The position numbers and the translations under genes were made by a program. Of a stretch of DNA of 38,839 bases, positions 26,935 to 36,606 are shown one piece after another (the stretch's first letter is position 1; each line of letters begins with the position of its first letter). Below the pieces are notes generated by a model. It worked only from the letters and a program-made list of their open reading frames with translations. It ran no database searches and was not told the origin of the DNA. Where the stretch lies: positions 1-38,839 of the forward strand of contig JAIETJ010000076.1 in the NCBI GenBank assembly GCA_019745275.1, in the 5' to 3' direction. This DNA comes from Pseudomonadaceae bacterium (GTDB lineage Bacteria; Pseudomonadota; Gammaproteobacteria; Pseudomonadales; Pseudomonadaceae).

Positions 26935-27947
26935 GCTTGCCTCCGTGGCCACTTGGGCTTGAGTTGTGCCAACGTCGGCCACAGCTCGCGAGCCACCAGC
27001 AACAGGCTCAATAGCAAGGCGCCGGCCAGTGGCCAGCAGTACAGGGCGTGAGTCGGGCGGGCTTGGGTGGCTTGCTGGGCGACCGGCTCGAGTTGGTCGA
27101 GGCTGGCTTTAATCGTCTCCAGTTCATCGGCATCGCGGGCGCGGAAATACTGCCCGCCGGTTTGGTTGGCAATGGCGCGCAGGCTTGTCTCGTCGAGGTC
27201 CGAGCCCGGATTAAGCCCGAACATCCCGGTAATCCCGGCATCTGGGTCCGAACCTATGCCTATCGGGTAAATCTTCACCCCTTGTTCGGCGGCCAAACGC
27301 GCCGCTGTTAATGGCTCAATAGCGCCGGCGGTATTCGCCCCATCGGTAATCAATACCAGCACCCGACTCTTGGCAGGGCGTTGGCGCAGGCGTTTAACGG
27401 CCAAGCCGATGGCGTCGCCGATCGCAGTGTTTTTCCCGGCGATGCCAATCACTGCTTCATCTAGCCAAGTGCGCACGGTGCGACGATCGAAGGTCAGCGG
27501 GGCTTGTAGGTACGCTTGGCTGCCAAACAGAATCAAGCCCACGCGGTCACCACGGCGTTGTTCGATAAAGTCGCTAAACAGGTGCTGCACCAACTGCAGG
27601 CGGTCGATGTCTTGGCCGCGCCACTGCATGTCTTGTTGCTCCATTGAGCCGGACACGTCCACCGCAATCATCAGGTCGCGGCCACTGGCGGGCAGCGGCA
27701 AAGGTTCGCCGAGCCATTCCGGGCGCGCCGCTGCTAGCAGCAACAACAGCCAGATCAAGGCAAAGGGCAGTTGCTGTTGCCAAGCCGATAAATTGGCGCG
27801 CGCGCGGCGCCCGGCCAAGGCCTCAAGCTCGGGTAGGAAACTGACGTTGAGCGAGGCTTGACCGCTGTCGGCGACGGGCAGCAGTTGGCGGAAAATCCAT
27901 GGCAGTGGCGCCAGCAGGAAAACCCATGCCCAGGTGAACTCAAACAT
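26931..27947 (-). CDS. batA: BatA-type VWA membrane protein
   Basis: A 338-residue protein with an N-terminal membrane segment (EFTWAWVFLLAPLPWIF), a second at about 60-74, a VWA domain about 90-280 and a C-terminal helix near 305-325. The metal site is intact: D97, S99 and S101 in AVDVSGSM, with the downstream ITDGANTAG strand. So of the two VWA proteins in this operon only this one keeps a canonical MIDAS. The chosen start MFEFTWAW overlaps the DUF4381 stop by 8 bases; a slightly longer form starting at 27968 is possible. It probably interacts with the MoxR ATPase in the inner membrane. Confidence 0.92.
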   Translation of the reverse strand: MFEFTWAWVFLLAPLPWIFRQLLPVADSGQASLNVSFLPELEALAGRRARANLSAWQQQLPFALIWLLLLLAAARPEWLGEPLPLPASGRDLMIAVDVSGSMEQQDMQWRGQDIDRLQLVQHLFSDFIEQRRGDRVGLILFGSQAYLQAPLTFDRRTVRTWLDEAVIGIAGKNTAIGDAIGLAVKRLRQRPAKSRVLVLITDGANTAGAIEPLTAARLAAEQGVKIYPIGIGSDPDAGITGMFGLNPGSDLDETSLRAIANQTGGQYFRARDADELETIKASLDQLEPVAQQATQARPTHALYCWPLAGALLLSLLLVARELWPTLAQLKPKWPRRQA

Positions 27948-28479
27948 GTTTACGAATCCAAATTTCAATCGACTGATTCAGGCCTTCGATGGCCTTGTCG
28001 TCCATTTTGCATAGCGGTCGGTAGGCGCCATCCACCAGCACCATCCAGCGGGTCAGACCCGCCGCCGGGCAGCGACTGTCGAGAAACGCCAGCCAGGCGC
28101 GACCGTTTAGGGTGTGGCTGTGGTTGTCCGGGTAGTGGCTGCGGCACAAGCGTTTTAGCAAACCGTTGAGTTGCTGTAGCCAGACGCCGGCGGGCTGGTC
28201 ATAAGGCTTGGCGAATAGTGCCAACTCGGCCAGAGCGGCCGTGCGCAGTGGGTCGAGCAGTTGCTGGTCGCGGCTTTTTTGCCGTTTTTTAGGCAGTTTG
28301 CGCAGCAACCGCCAAATACCCCACAGCAGCACCGGCAGCAGTGCTGCCAGCAGCCACCAGCCCGGTGCGGGCGGCCACCATTGAATGGCCGCCGGGGCGA
28401 TCAGCGGCTGCAATTGCTCAAGAATGGGCTGAGTCGCGGGTGTAGCGACCTGCGATTGCACTTGTTCGAGTGGACTCAT
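27940..28479 (-). CDS. DUF4381 family membrane protein
   Basis: A 179-residue protein of the DUF4381 family found inside MoxR/Bat operons. One membrane helix lies at about 42-60 (WWLLAALLPVLLWGIWRLL), followed by a basic patch (KLPKKRQKSR) and a cytoplasmic domain with LLKRLCRSHYP and NGRAWLAFLD. Function is unknown; the context suggests a membrane scaffold for the VWA proteins. Its ATG overlaps the DUF58 stop as ATGA. Confidence 0.85.
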   Translation of the reverse strand: MSPLEQVQSQVATPATQPILEQLQPLIAPAAIQWWPPAPGWWLLAALLPVLLWGIWRLLRKLPKKRQKSRDQQLLDPLRTAALAELALFAKPYDQPAGVWLQQLNGLLKRLCRSHYPDNHSHTLNGRAWLAFLDSRCPAAGLTRWMVLVDGAYRPLCKMDDKAIEGLNQSIEIWIRKHV

Positions 28480-29432
28480 CGGGATTTTCTCGGCCGCAGT
28501 GCCTGCAGATGCTCGCGTAACTGCTGCAGTGCTGGGCTTTGGGTGTTCAGTGGCATCAGCGGGATGCCGAGTTTTTGTGCCAGGAGTTTCCAGCGGGCGC
28601 TGCGCGTTTGGGCGATTTGCCGATAGGCCAGGCGTAGCTCGCTGTTGTGGGTGTCGAGTTCCAGTTCGGTCTCGCGCTGATTAAAACGCAGCAAGCCGGA
28701 GGCGGGTAGGTCGTGGTCGAGCGGGTCGGACAGCGGCAATAGCAGCAGGTCCGTATGCCGGGCGAGTAGGCTCAGTTGCTGCTCGGCGCTGTCGGATAAG
28801 GCCCGCTCATCGCACAACACAATCGCCAAACTGCCGGGCCGCAATACTTCGCGGGCGCGGCGCAGGGCGAGGCTAAAGTCATCTGGGTCGACCTGGGCAT
28901 CGACGTGTAACGCTTGGTTGGCTTGAGTTAAACGGTTGAGTAGTTGCAGCAAACTTTGCTTGCTGCGCCGTGGTTTGACCTCATGCTGTTGCGCACCGCC
29001 AAACACCAAACCGCCGATCCGATCGTTATGCCCCAGCGTGGCCCAGCCGATCAGGCTGGCGGCGTGGGCGGCGAGCACCGATTTAAACATCAGGCTGCTG
29101 CCGAAAAACAAACGCCGGCTTTGCTCCACGATCAGGTAAATTGGCCGTTCGCGCTCCTCGTGAAACACCTTGGTGTGGGGCACTTGGCTGCGCGCCGTGA
29201 CGCGCCAGTCGATGCTGCGCACATCGTCGCCGGGCTGATAGACCCGCACCTGATCAAAGTCGACCCCGCGGCCACGCAGCTTGGAATGGTGCAAGCCGGA
29301 CAGCGGGCTGTGCTTGGCACGGGTGGAGAACAACTGCAACTCACGGGCGTGATGGCGCAGGTCGATCAGCTGATTAAGGCTGACCTGCACACCGGGCTGA
29401 GGGCTTAAAGCCTGCGGGGTTAAGAGCGACAT
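28476..29432 (-). CDS. DUF58 domain protein
   Basis: A 318-residue DUF58 protein, second gene of the MoxR/Bat operon. The diagnostic block is present around residues 55-80: LRGRGVDFDQVRVYQPGDDV followed by RSIDWRVTAR. The domain is related to VWA folds and is nearly always next to moxR. Unlike many DUF58 proteins it has no N-terminal membrane helices and is probably cytoplasmic. The start codon directly abuts the moxR stop with no intervening bases. Confidence 0.92.
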   Translation of the reverse strand: MSLLTPQALSPQPGVQVSLNQLIDLRHHARELQLFSTRAKHSPLSGLHHSKLRGRGVDFDQVRVYQPGDDVRSIDWRVTARSQVPHTKVFHEERERPIYLIVEQSRRLFFGSSLMFKSVLAAHAASLIGWATLGHNDRIGGLVFGGAQQHEVKPRRSKQSLLQLLNRLTQANQALHVDAQVDPDDFSLALRRAREVLRPGSLAIVLCDERALSDSAEQQLSLLARHTDLLLLPLSDPLDHDLPASGLLRFNQRETELELDTHNSELRLAYRQIAQTRSARWKLLAQKLGIPLMPLNTQSPALQQLREHLQALRPRKSR

Positions 29433-30392
29433 TTAGGCAACGGCGACCACATCGAGAATGCGTTGCAGCACGCGGTCTTGATCGATGCCGGCGGCTTCGG
29501 CCTCAAACGACAAGATGATCCGATGGCGCAATACATCAAATAGCACCGCCTGAATATCTTCCGGGCTGACGAAGTCGCGCCCGGCTAACCACGCGTGGGC
29601 GCGCGCGCAACGATCCAGTGCGATTGAGCCGCGCGGGCTGGCACCGTAGGTCAGCCACTGGGCCAGTTCTGGGTCGAACTTGGCCGGGGTGCGGGTGGCC
29701 ATGACCAACTGCACCAGGTATTCCTCCACCGCATCGGCCATATACAAACCGAGAATTTCATTGCGGGCGGCAAAGATCGCCTCTTGGGTGAGTTTCTGCT
29801 CGGGTTTGTTTTCACCGTTCAGTGCTTCACCGCGGGCCTGCTGGAGAATTTTGCGCTCCACCGCCGCGTCCGGGAAGCCGATTTTAACGTGCATCAAAAA
29901 GCGATCGAGTTGCGCCTCAGGCAGCGGATAGGTGCCTTCCTGTTCGATCGGGTTTTGCGTGGCCATGACTAAAAACAGTGGCGACAGCGCGTAGGTGCTG
30001 CGGCCAACGCTGACTTGGCGTTCGGCCATGGCTTCCAGTAGCGCCGACTGCACCTTAGCTGGCGCACGGTTAATTTCATCGGCTAGCACCAAATTGTGAA
30101 AAATCGGCCCTTGCTGAAACACGAAGCTGCCGGTTTCGGGGCGGTAAATTTCGGTGCCGGTGATGTCGGCCGGTAACAAATCTGGGGTGAACTGAATGCG
30201 GTGGAACTCAGCCTCGATACCTTCGGCGAGTTCTTTGATCGCCTTGGTCTTGGCCAAGCCAGGAGCCCCTTCAACCAGCACATGGCCGTCGGCGAGCAAG
30301 GCAATCAGCAGCCTTTCGATGAGTTTTTCCTGGCCAAGGATCTGGGTTGAAAGAAAATGTCGCAGCGCGACAAGCGCTTCACGGTGTTCCAT
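29433..30392 (-). CDS. MoxR family AAA+ ATPase
   Basis: A 319-residue AAA+ ATPase, first gene of the six-gene minus-strand operon. Walker A is GAPGLAKT (42-49), Walker B is LVLADE (101-106), and the MoxR-type sensor region includes MATQNPIEQEGTYPLPEAQ followed by LDRF. MoxR proteins act as chaperone-like ATPases with VWA partners to mature or insert metal cofactors or to remodel membrane complexes; the VWA, DUF58 and DUF4381 genes downstream fit this. Cytoplasmic. It is divergent from gdhB. Confidence 0.95.
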   Translation of the reverse strand: MEHREALVALRHFLSTQILGQEKLIERLLIALLADGHVLVEGAPGLAKTKAIKELAEGIEAEFHRIQFTPDLLPADITGTEIYRPETGSFVFQQGPIFHNLVLADEINRAPAKVQSALLEAMAERQVSVGRSTYALSPLFLVMATQNPIEQEGTYPLPEAQLDRFLMHVKIGFPDAAVERKILQQARGEALNGENKPEQKLTQEAIFAARNEILGLYMADAVEEYLVQLVMATRTPAKFDPELAQWLTYGASPRGSIALDRCARAHAWLAGRDFVSPEDIQAVLFDVLRHRIILSFEAEAAGIDQDRVLQRILDVVAVA

Positions 30393-30644
30393 CGGTAAGC
30401 TCTTCTGGCAAGTGTGACTGGTTGGTCGAAAGTTATTTTAGGTTTTCCGCCGGCCACTTTAAAGCAATCTGGCGATGGCACCTATTGGCTAAGAATCTCT
30501 GACCGTCAGCGCTGTGATTTAGTTCTTGAACTAACCTCACACAGCCGGTTGTGCAGCATCGTTTACGGCGTACAGCTCATTGAGCAGTTTGCTCGCTGGG
30601 CTTTTTATAACGGCATAACAACACTAAGCCAACGGAGTATTAGC
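30393..30644. promoter_or_regulatory. divergent intergenic region moxR / gdhB
   Basis: This 252-bp region must carry promoters for both operons. A -10-like TATAAC lies at 30606-30611, but no -35 at good spacing accompanies it. The gdhB ribosome binding site GGAG is at 30634-30637. In P. aeruginosa gdhB is known to respond to arginine through ArgR; I looked for ArgR half-sites and found none I would defend. Confidence 0.3.
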
Positions 30645-33600
30645 ATGGCGTTCTTCACCGCGGCCAGCAAAGCCGACTTCCAGCATCAACTGCAAGCAGC
30701 ACTGGCTCCGCACGTTAGCGAACAGGAGCTGCCACAAGTAGATCTGTTTGCTGAACAATTTTTTGGCATTGTCGCGCTGGAGGAACTGACTGAGCGACGA
30801 CTCTCGGACTTGGTCGGTTGCACCTTGTCGGCCTGGCGCGTACTGGAGCGCTTTGAACAAGATCAGCCGCATGTGCGCCTGTTTAACCCCGATTACGAAA
30901 AGCACGGCTGGCAGTCGACCCACACCGCGGTAGAGGTACTGCACCCGGACTTACCATTTTTGGTCGACTCGATCCGCATGGAGTTAAACCGGCGCGGGCA
31001 CAGCATTCATATCCTGCAAAATAATGTGTTCAGCGTACGTCGCGCCGCCAATGGCGACTTGTTGGAGGTGTTGAGCAAGGCCAGCCAAGGCGCCGGCATC
31101 CAGCAGGAAGCGCTGATTTATCTAGAGATCGATCGCTGCGCGAATATTGGCGAGCTGCGTACGCTGGAGAAAGCGCTGCTGGAAGTGCTGGCTGAAGTTC
31201 GCCAAGCAGTATTGGATTTCCCCGCCATGCAGGCGCGCGCCCAAGCCCTCTTGGTGGGCTTGGATAAGAGCAAGGCCAAGGTCGATAGCGCAGAACTCGC
31301 GGAAATAAAAGTCTTTATGAGTTGGTTGCTGGACAACCACTTCACCTTCCTCGGTTATGAGGAGTTTACCGTCTCGGCTGATCAGGACGGCGGTCAGATG
31401 GTCTATGACCCGCAGTCCTTGCTCGGTTTATCCAAATCGCTGCGCCATGGTCTGCAGCAAGACGAGTTGCACATCGAGCCACAGGCGGTGGAATACCTGC
31501 GCGAGTCGCGGGTTTTATCGTTTGCCAAAGCCTCGTTGCCCAGCCGCATCCATCGCCCGGCTTATCCGGACTTCGTTTCGATCCGCCAGCTCGACAGTAA
31601 GGGCCAGGTGATTAAAGAATGCCGTTTCTTGGGGCTGTACACCTCCTCGGTGTATGCCGAGAGCGTGCGGCAAATTCCCTATATTCGCCGCAAGGTGGCC
31701 GAGGTCGAGTTGCGCTCGGGGTTTGCCAGCAGTGCGCACCTTGGTAAGGAGCTGGCGCAGATTCTCGAGGTGTTGCCGCGTGACGACCTGTTCCAAACCC
31801 CGGTCGATGAGCTGTTCAATACCGTCATTTCGATTGTGCAAATTCAAGAGCGCAACAAATTGCGTTTGTTTTTGCGCAAAGACCCTTATGGGCGGTTTTG
31901 CTACTGCTTGGTGTATGTGCCGCGTGATCTGTACTCCACCGAAATTCGGGTAAAAATTCAGCAGATTTTGATGGAGCGTTTGCAGGCTAGCGATTGCGAG
32001 TTCTGGACCTACTTCTCCGAGTCGGTGCTGGCGCGGGTGCAGCTGATTTTGCGGGTCGATCCGAAGAATCATCAGCAAATCGATATTGCTAAAATCGAGC
32101 AGGAGGTGATTCAAGCCTGTCGCTCCTGGAAAGACGACTACGCCAGCTTGATGGTGGAAAGCTTGGGCGAGGCCCATGGCACTAACGTGCTCAGTGAATT
32201 TTGCGAAGGTTTTCCGGCCGGTTACCGCGAACGCTTTGCCGCCCACTCGGCGGTGGTCGATATGCAGCATTTGCTCAGTCTGTCGCCTGAGCGCAAGTTG
32301 GTCATGAGCTTTTATCAGCCGCTGGCATCCACCGAGCAGCAGTTGCATTGCAAGCTGTATCACGCCGATACGCCGCTGGCCTTGTCGGATGTCTTGCCGA
32401 TTTTGGAGAACCTCGGGCTGCGTGTACTGGGTGAGTTTCCGTATCGCTTGCGCCAGCAGAATGGTCGTGAATTTTGGATTCACGACTTCGCCTTCACCTA
32501 TGCGCAAGGGCTGGATGTGGATATCCAGCAGCTCAACGACACCCTGCAAGATGCCTTTGTGCATATCGTCGAGGGCGCCGCCGAGAATGACGCCTTTAAC
32601 CGCTTGGTGCTCACAGCCGCCATGCCGTGGCGTGACGTGGCCTTGCTGCGCGCCTATGCGCGTTACCTCAAGCAGATTCGCTTGGGCTTTGACCTGAGCT
32701 ATATCGCCAGCACCTTGGTTAACCATGCGGATATTGCCAAAGAGTTGGTGCGCCTGTTTAAGACCCGTTTCTATCTGGCGCGTAAACTAACCAAGCAAGA
32801 TCTGGCCGATAAACAACAGCGCTTAGAACAGGCAATTCTGGCCGCGCTGGATAACGTTGCGGTGCTTAACGAAGACCGCATCCTGCGCCGTTATCTGGAT
32901 TTGGTGAAGGCCACCTTGCGCACCAACTTCTATCAGCTGGATGCCAACGGTCAGGCCAAGGCGTATTTCAGCTTCAAGTTTAATCCGCGGGCGATTCCAG
33001 ATATTCCACGGCCGGTGCCCAAGTTCGAGGTGTTCGTCTACTGTCCACGGGTTGAGGGCGTGCATTTGCGCTTTGGCGATGTGGCCCGCGGCGGTTTGCG
33101 CTGGTCCGATCGCGAGGAAGATTACCGCACCGAAGTGCTCGGTTTAGTCAAGGCCCAGCAGGTCAAAAATGCGGTGATTGTACCAGTCGGTGCCAAGGGT
33201 GGCTTTATCCCCCGGCGCTTGCCGTTGGGCGGCACTCGCGATGAAATTCAGGCTGAGGGAATTGCCTGCTACCGCTTGTTTATTAGCGGTTTGCTCGACA
33301 TCACCGACAATCTCAAAGACGGCGCGCTGCTGCCGCCGGTCAACGTGGTGCGCCACGATCAGGATGACCCGTACTTGGTGGTGGCGGCCGATAAAGGCAC
33401 CGCGACCTTCTCCGATATTGCCAATGGCATAGCTGGCGAATACGACTTTTGGCTGGGTGACGCCTTCGCCTCCGGTGGCTCGGCCGGCTACGACCACAAA
33501 GGCATGGGCATCACGGCCAAAGGCGGCTGGGTTTCGGTGCAGCGACATTTTCGCGAGATGGGCATTGATGTACAGAAAGACCCGTGCACGGTGATCGGTA

Positions 33601-35504
33601 TTGGCGACATGGCCGGCGATGTATTTGGCAATGGCTTGCTGTTGTCGAAAACCCTGCAGATGGTCGCCGCCTTTAACCATATGCACATCTTTATTGACCC
33701 GAATCCAGATGCTGCATTGAGCTTCGTCGAACGTCAGCGCTTGTTTGATCTGCCGCGCTCTTCTTGGGCCGATTACGACGCCAGCCTGATTTCCGCAGGG
33801 GGTGGCTTGTTTTTGCGCAGCGCTAAGAGCATCCCGATCAGTGCGCAAATGCAGCAACGCTTCGACATCCAAGCGGATAAACTGCCGCCCACTGAGTTGC
33901 TCAATGCCTTACTGAAAGCGCCGGTCGATTTACTCTGGAACGGCGGTATTGGCACCTACGTTAAAGCCAGCAGCGAAAGCCACGCCGATGTTGGCGACAA
34001 AGCCAACGATGCGCTGCGTGTTGATGGCCGCGAACTGCGCGCCAAGGTGGTCGGAGAGGGCGGTAATCTGGGCATGACCCAGCTCGGCCGAGTTGAGTAC
34101 TGCTTAAATGGCGGCGCCAGCAACACCGACTTTATCGATAACGCCGGTGGCGTCGATTGCTCTGATCATGAGGTGAATATCAAAATTCTCCTCAACGAGA
34201 TCGTCGGCAGCGGCGACATGACCGGCAAGCAGCGCAATGTATTGCTCGCGGAAATGACCGATGCCGTCGGCAGCTTAGTGCTGGGCAATAACTACAAGCA
34301 GACCCAGGCTTTGTCACTGGCCCAGCGCCGCGCGCGTGAGCGGATCGCCGAGTATCGGCGCTTGATGAATGCGCTGGAGGCCGACGGCAAGTTGGATCGG
34401 GCGCTGGAGTTCTTGCCTACCGATGAACAGCTGGCCGAGCGCCTAGCCAATGGTCAGGCGCTGACTCGCGCAGAGCTCTCGGTGCTGATTTCCTATAGCA
34501 AAATTAGCTTGCAAGAATCGCTGCTCAAATCCCTAGTGCCGGACGATGAATACCTGGCGCGCGACATGCAAACGGCTTTCCCGCCGCTGCTGACGGCCAA
34601 GTTCCCCGAGGCCATGAGCCGGCATCGACTCAAGCGTGAAATCGTCAGCACCCAGATCGCCAACGATCTGGTTAACCACATGGGCATCACCTTCGTGCAG
34701 CGCTTGAAAGAATCCACCGGCATGAGTGCGGCTAATGTCGCCGGTGCTTACGTGATAGTGCGCGACGTGTTCCAGTTGCCGCACTGGTGGCAGCAGATCG
34801 AGGCGTTGGATTACCAAGTGCCGGCCGAGCTGCAATTGATGTTGATGGATGAACTGATGCGCTTAGGTCGGCGTGCGACCCGCTGGTTCTTGCGTAGTCG
34901 GCGTAACGAGCTGGATGCTGCCCGCGATGTGGCGCATTTCGCGCCACGGGTAGCAGCCCTGACCGGTCGTTTAGATGAGCTGCTCGATGGGCCGGTGCGT
35001 GAGCAATGGCTGGCGCGCTTCCAAAGCTATGTCGAAGCCGGCGCGCCTGAGCCGCTGGCCCGGATGGTGGCGGGCACTAGCCATCTGTACACCTTGCTGC
35101 CGATTATCGAAGCCTCAGATGTGACCGGGCAAGACCCAGCACGGGTTGCCAGTGCGTATTTTGCAGTGGGCGGGGCGTTGGATCTGACCTGGTACTTGCA
35201 ACAGATCAGCAGCTTGCCGGTGGAAAACAACTGGCAGGGCTTGGCCCGTGAGGCGTTCCGTGACGATCTCGACTGGCAACAGCGAGCCATTACCGTCTCG
35301 GTACTGCAAATGGACGCCGCCCCGGAGGATGTTGATGCACGCACCGCGCTGTGGTTAGAGCTCAACCGGCTGCTGGTCGCCCGCTGGCGGGCCATGCTGG
35401 CAGAACTGCGCGCCGCCACCAGCGTCGACTACGCCATGTACGCGGTGGCCGGTCGCGAGCTGCATGATCTAGCGCAAAGCGGCCAGCATGGGGTATCGCC
35501 CTGA
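30645..35504 (+). CDS. gdhB: NAD-specific glutamate dehydrogenase, ~180-kDa class
   Basis: This 1619-residue enzyme converts glutamate to 2-oxoglutarate and ammonia with NAD. The length matches the large GDH class (P. aeruginosa GdhB is about 1620). The N-terminal ~700 residues hold ACT-like regulatory regions; the catalytic core contains RGGLRWSDR, the lysine-containing GAKGGF (K851) and the dinucleotide region IGDMAGDVFGNG from about 985; a C-terminal helical domain follows. The start at ATG 30645 is chosen because GGAG lies 7 bases upstream; the frame stays open 77 codons further but without a binding site or conserved sequence. In P. aeruginosa the enzyme is allosterically activated by arginine and serves arginine/glutamate catabolism. 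A terminator follows. Confidence 0.97.
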   Translation: MAFFTAASKADFQHQLQAALAPHVSEQELPQVDLFAEQFFGIVALEELTERRLSDLVGCTLSAWRVLERFEQDQPHVRLFNPDYEKHGWQSTHTAVEVLHPDLPFLVDSIRMELNRRGHSIHILQNNVFSVRRAANGDLLEVLSKASQGAGIQQEALIYLEIDRCANIGELRTLEKALLEVLAEVRQAVLDFPAMQARAQALLVGLDKSKAKVDSAELAEIKVFMSWLLDNHFTFLGYEEFTVSADQDGGQMVYDPQSLLGLSKSLRHGLQQDELHIEPQAVEYLRESRVLSFAKASLPSRIHRPAYPDFVSIRQLDSKGQVIKECRFLGLYTSSVYAESVRQIPYIRRKVAEVELRSGFASSAHLGKELAQILEVLPRDDLFQTPVDELFNTVISIVQIQERNKLRLFLRKDPYGRFCYCLVYVPRDLYSTEIRVKIQQILMERLQASDCEFWTYFSESVLARVQLILRVDPKNHQQIDIAKIEQEVIQACRSWKDDYASLMVESLGEAHGTNVLSEFCEGFPAGYRERFAAHSAVVDMQHLLSLSPERKLVMSFYQPLASTEQQLHCKLYHADTPLALSDVLPILENLGLRVLGEFPYRLRQQNGREFWIHDFAFTYAQGLDVDIQQLNDTLQDAFVHIVEGAAENDAFNRLVLTAAMPWRDVALLRAYARYLKQIRLGFDLSYIASTLVNHADIAKELVRLFKTRFYLARKLTKQDLADKQQRLEQAILAALDNVAVLNEDRILRRYLDLVKATLRTNFYQLDANGQAKAYFSFKFNPRAIPDIPRPVPKFEVFVYCPRVEGVHLRFGDVARGGLRWSDREEDYRTEVLGLVKAQQVKNAVIVPVGAKGGFIPRRLPLGGTRDEIQAEGIACYRLFISGLLDITDNLKDGALLPPVNVVRHDQDDPYLVVAADKGTATFSDIANGIAGEYDFWLGDAFASGGSAGYDHKGMGITAKGGWVSVQRHFREMGIDVQKDPCTVIGIGDMAGDVFGNGLLLSKTLQMVAAFNHMHIFIDPNPDAALSFVERQRLFDLPRSSWADYDASLISAGGGLFLRSAKSIPISAQMQQRFDIQADKLPPTELLNALLKAPVDLLWNGGIGTYVKASSESHADVGDKANDALRVDGRELRAKVVGEGGNLGMTQLGRVEYCLNGGASNTDFIDNAGGVDCSDHEVNIKILLNEIVGSGDMTGKQRNVLLAEMTDAVGSLVLGNNYKQTQALSLAQRRARERIAEYRRLMNALEADGKLDRALEFLPTDEQLAERLANGQALTRAELSVLISYSKISLQESLLKSLVPDDEYLARDMQTAFPPLLTAKFPEAMSRHRLKREIVSTQIANDLVNHMGITFVQRLKESTGMSAANVAGAYVIVRDVFQLPHWWQQIEALDYQVPAELQLMLMDELMRLGRRATRWFLRSRRNELDAARDVAHFAPRVAALTGRLDELLDGPVREQWLARFQSYVEAGAPEPLARMVAGTSHLYTLLPIIEASDVTGQDPARVASAYFAVGGALDLTWYLQQISSLPVENNWQGLAREAFRDDLDWQQRAITVSVLQMDAAPEDVDARTALWLELNRLLVARWRAMLAELRAATSVDYAMYAVAGRELHDLAQSGQHGVSP

Positions 35505-35525
35505 TTAAACGCCGTTAAAACCATT

Positions 35526-35552
35526 AAGCCCCGCCAAGTGCGGGGCTTTTTA
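35526..35552 (+). terminator. gdhB terminator
   Basis: AAGCCCCGC (35526-35534), loop CAAGT, GCGGGGCTT (35540-35548) and a T-run form a strong rho-independent terminator 21 bases after the gdhB stop. Confidence 0.93.
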
Positions 35553-35604
35553 TGGGTTGGTTCTTTTCTTGGGGGCTGCGCTCGTCAGCGCAGATCGCGG
35601 CAAC

Positions 35605-36477
35605 TTAGTGCTTAAGTTGTTGCAGGTAGCTGACTACATCGGGAGCGCCGGCTAAACGCAGGCCATCGCCAAGTGCTGAGGCTTTCTCGTGGGCTTTAGG
35701 CAGTAGCAAGAACTCTGGAGCACCGGGGCTGCGTAGCAGTGACAGGCGCGCATAAGGCAGGCCGTGGTCAAGCAGCAGGGCCATAAAAGCGGGGTCGCTC
35801 CACGCCTGCACTGGCATCGCCAGCATATGGTAGGCGTTTTGCAATTCGTTCAAACCGGTCGGGTCGATTTGATAGTGGCTAATCACTGCCGGCAGGCTGA
35901 TCTCTAGGCCGCGGCGGCGGGCGTAGGCAATGGCGCAGGCGAAGGCTTCTAAATTCTGCTCGCCACTCCAATACAGTTGTTCACCATGCCAGTTGGCTTG
36001 CCGCAAGTTAATCGGCTCGCCCGCGAGAAAGCGTGGCAGCGCTTGGCTGATGACTTTGACGAAGTCTTTGTAGCTGATGATGCGAATCTGATGGCAAGTC
36101 TCTGAGGCGGCGTAGTCTTCAAAGCTGGCGCAGGGCAGGCGATTAGTGTCAGTGCTGGATACACCGGTAATTAAGCGTAAATCAAAGTTGTTGAGTTGCT
36201 CTTGGCGTTGTTTGACCAAACGGATAAGTACCGCATGGGCGAGTGCCTTGTCTTCTTGCACCGGACCGGATAAAGCGCCGCGTGGCAGATCAATCAAGCG
36301 CTGTAAGGGTGGCCCAGACTGCCACCAAATACTGTGTTCGGGCAGCGGCAAGGCTTGAAATGGCAACTGTAAGCTACTGGCTCGTTCGAAAATTTGTCGC
36401 GAGCTACGTCCGCCCATGCCTAGGCGTTGGGCAAGGCTGCCCAAGAGCGAAGTTATCGATTGCTCAGGAAAACTCAT
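35605..36477 (-). CDS. conserved pseudomonad hypothetical (possibly DUF6685)
   Basis: A 290-residue protein of unknown function. I think it is the family called DUF6685 (N-terminal block GLGGRSSRQIFERA-like, then WWQSGPPLQRLIDLPRGALS), but this is from memory. There is no signal peptide, membrane helix or obvious catalytic motif; it looks like a globular cytoplasmic protein. The start at 36477 (MSFPEQSITS) is preceded on the minus strand by a perfect AAGGAGG at 36490-36496, 12 bases away; the longer frame to 36585 would include a low-quality extension. It converges on the gdhB terminator and is divergent from the DUF2835 gene. Confidence 0.75.
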   Translation of the reverse strand: MSFPEQSITSLLGSLAQRLGMGGRSSRQIFERASSLQLPFQALPLPEHSIWWQSGPPLQRLIDLPRGALSGPVQEDKALAHAVLIRLVKQRQEQLNNFDLRLITGVSSTDTNRLPCASFEDYAASETCHQIRIISYKDFVKVISQALPRFLAGEPINLRQANWHGEQLYWSGEQNLEAFACAIAYARRRGLEISLPAVISHYQIDPTGLNELQNAYHMLAMPVQAWSDPAFMALLLDHGLPYARLSLLRSPGAPEFLLLPKAHEKASALGDGLRLAGAPDVVSYLQQLKH

Positions 36478-36606
36478 AAAGGCTGTCGGCCTCCTTGTTT
36501 GCGATCTACGACCTCGGCGCAAGTAAGGCGCGGGGAGGTGCTGCAGGTCGCTCTGCTTGGCGCTGCTTGTGGCAACATTACACACTTCATAGTACCGGGT
36601 GCTTCC

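Noticed and set aside
30580..30611. TTGAGC / TATAAC as the gdhB promoter
   Set aside because: The 20-base spacer is outside the workable range for sigma-70; another TTGCTC gives only 11 bases.
30414..30644. 77-codon upstream extension of gdhB
   Set aside because: The downstream ATG at 30645 has GGAG at good spacing and gives the known family length; the extension fills the divergent promoter region.
31515..32726. 403-codon minus-strand frame inside gdhB
   Set aside because: Antisense shadow of a strongly supported enzyme gene; no recognisable domain or binding site.
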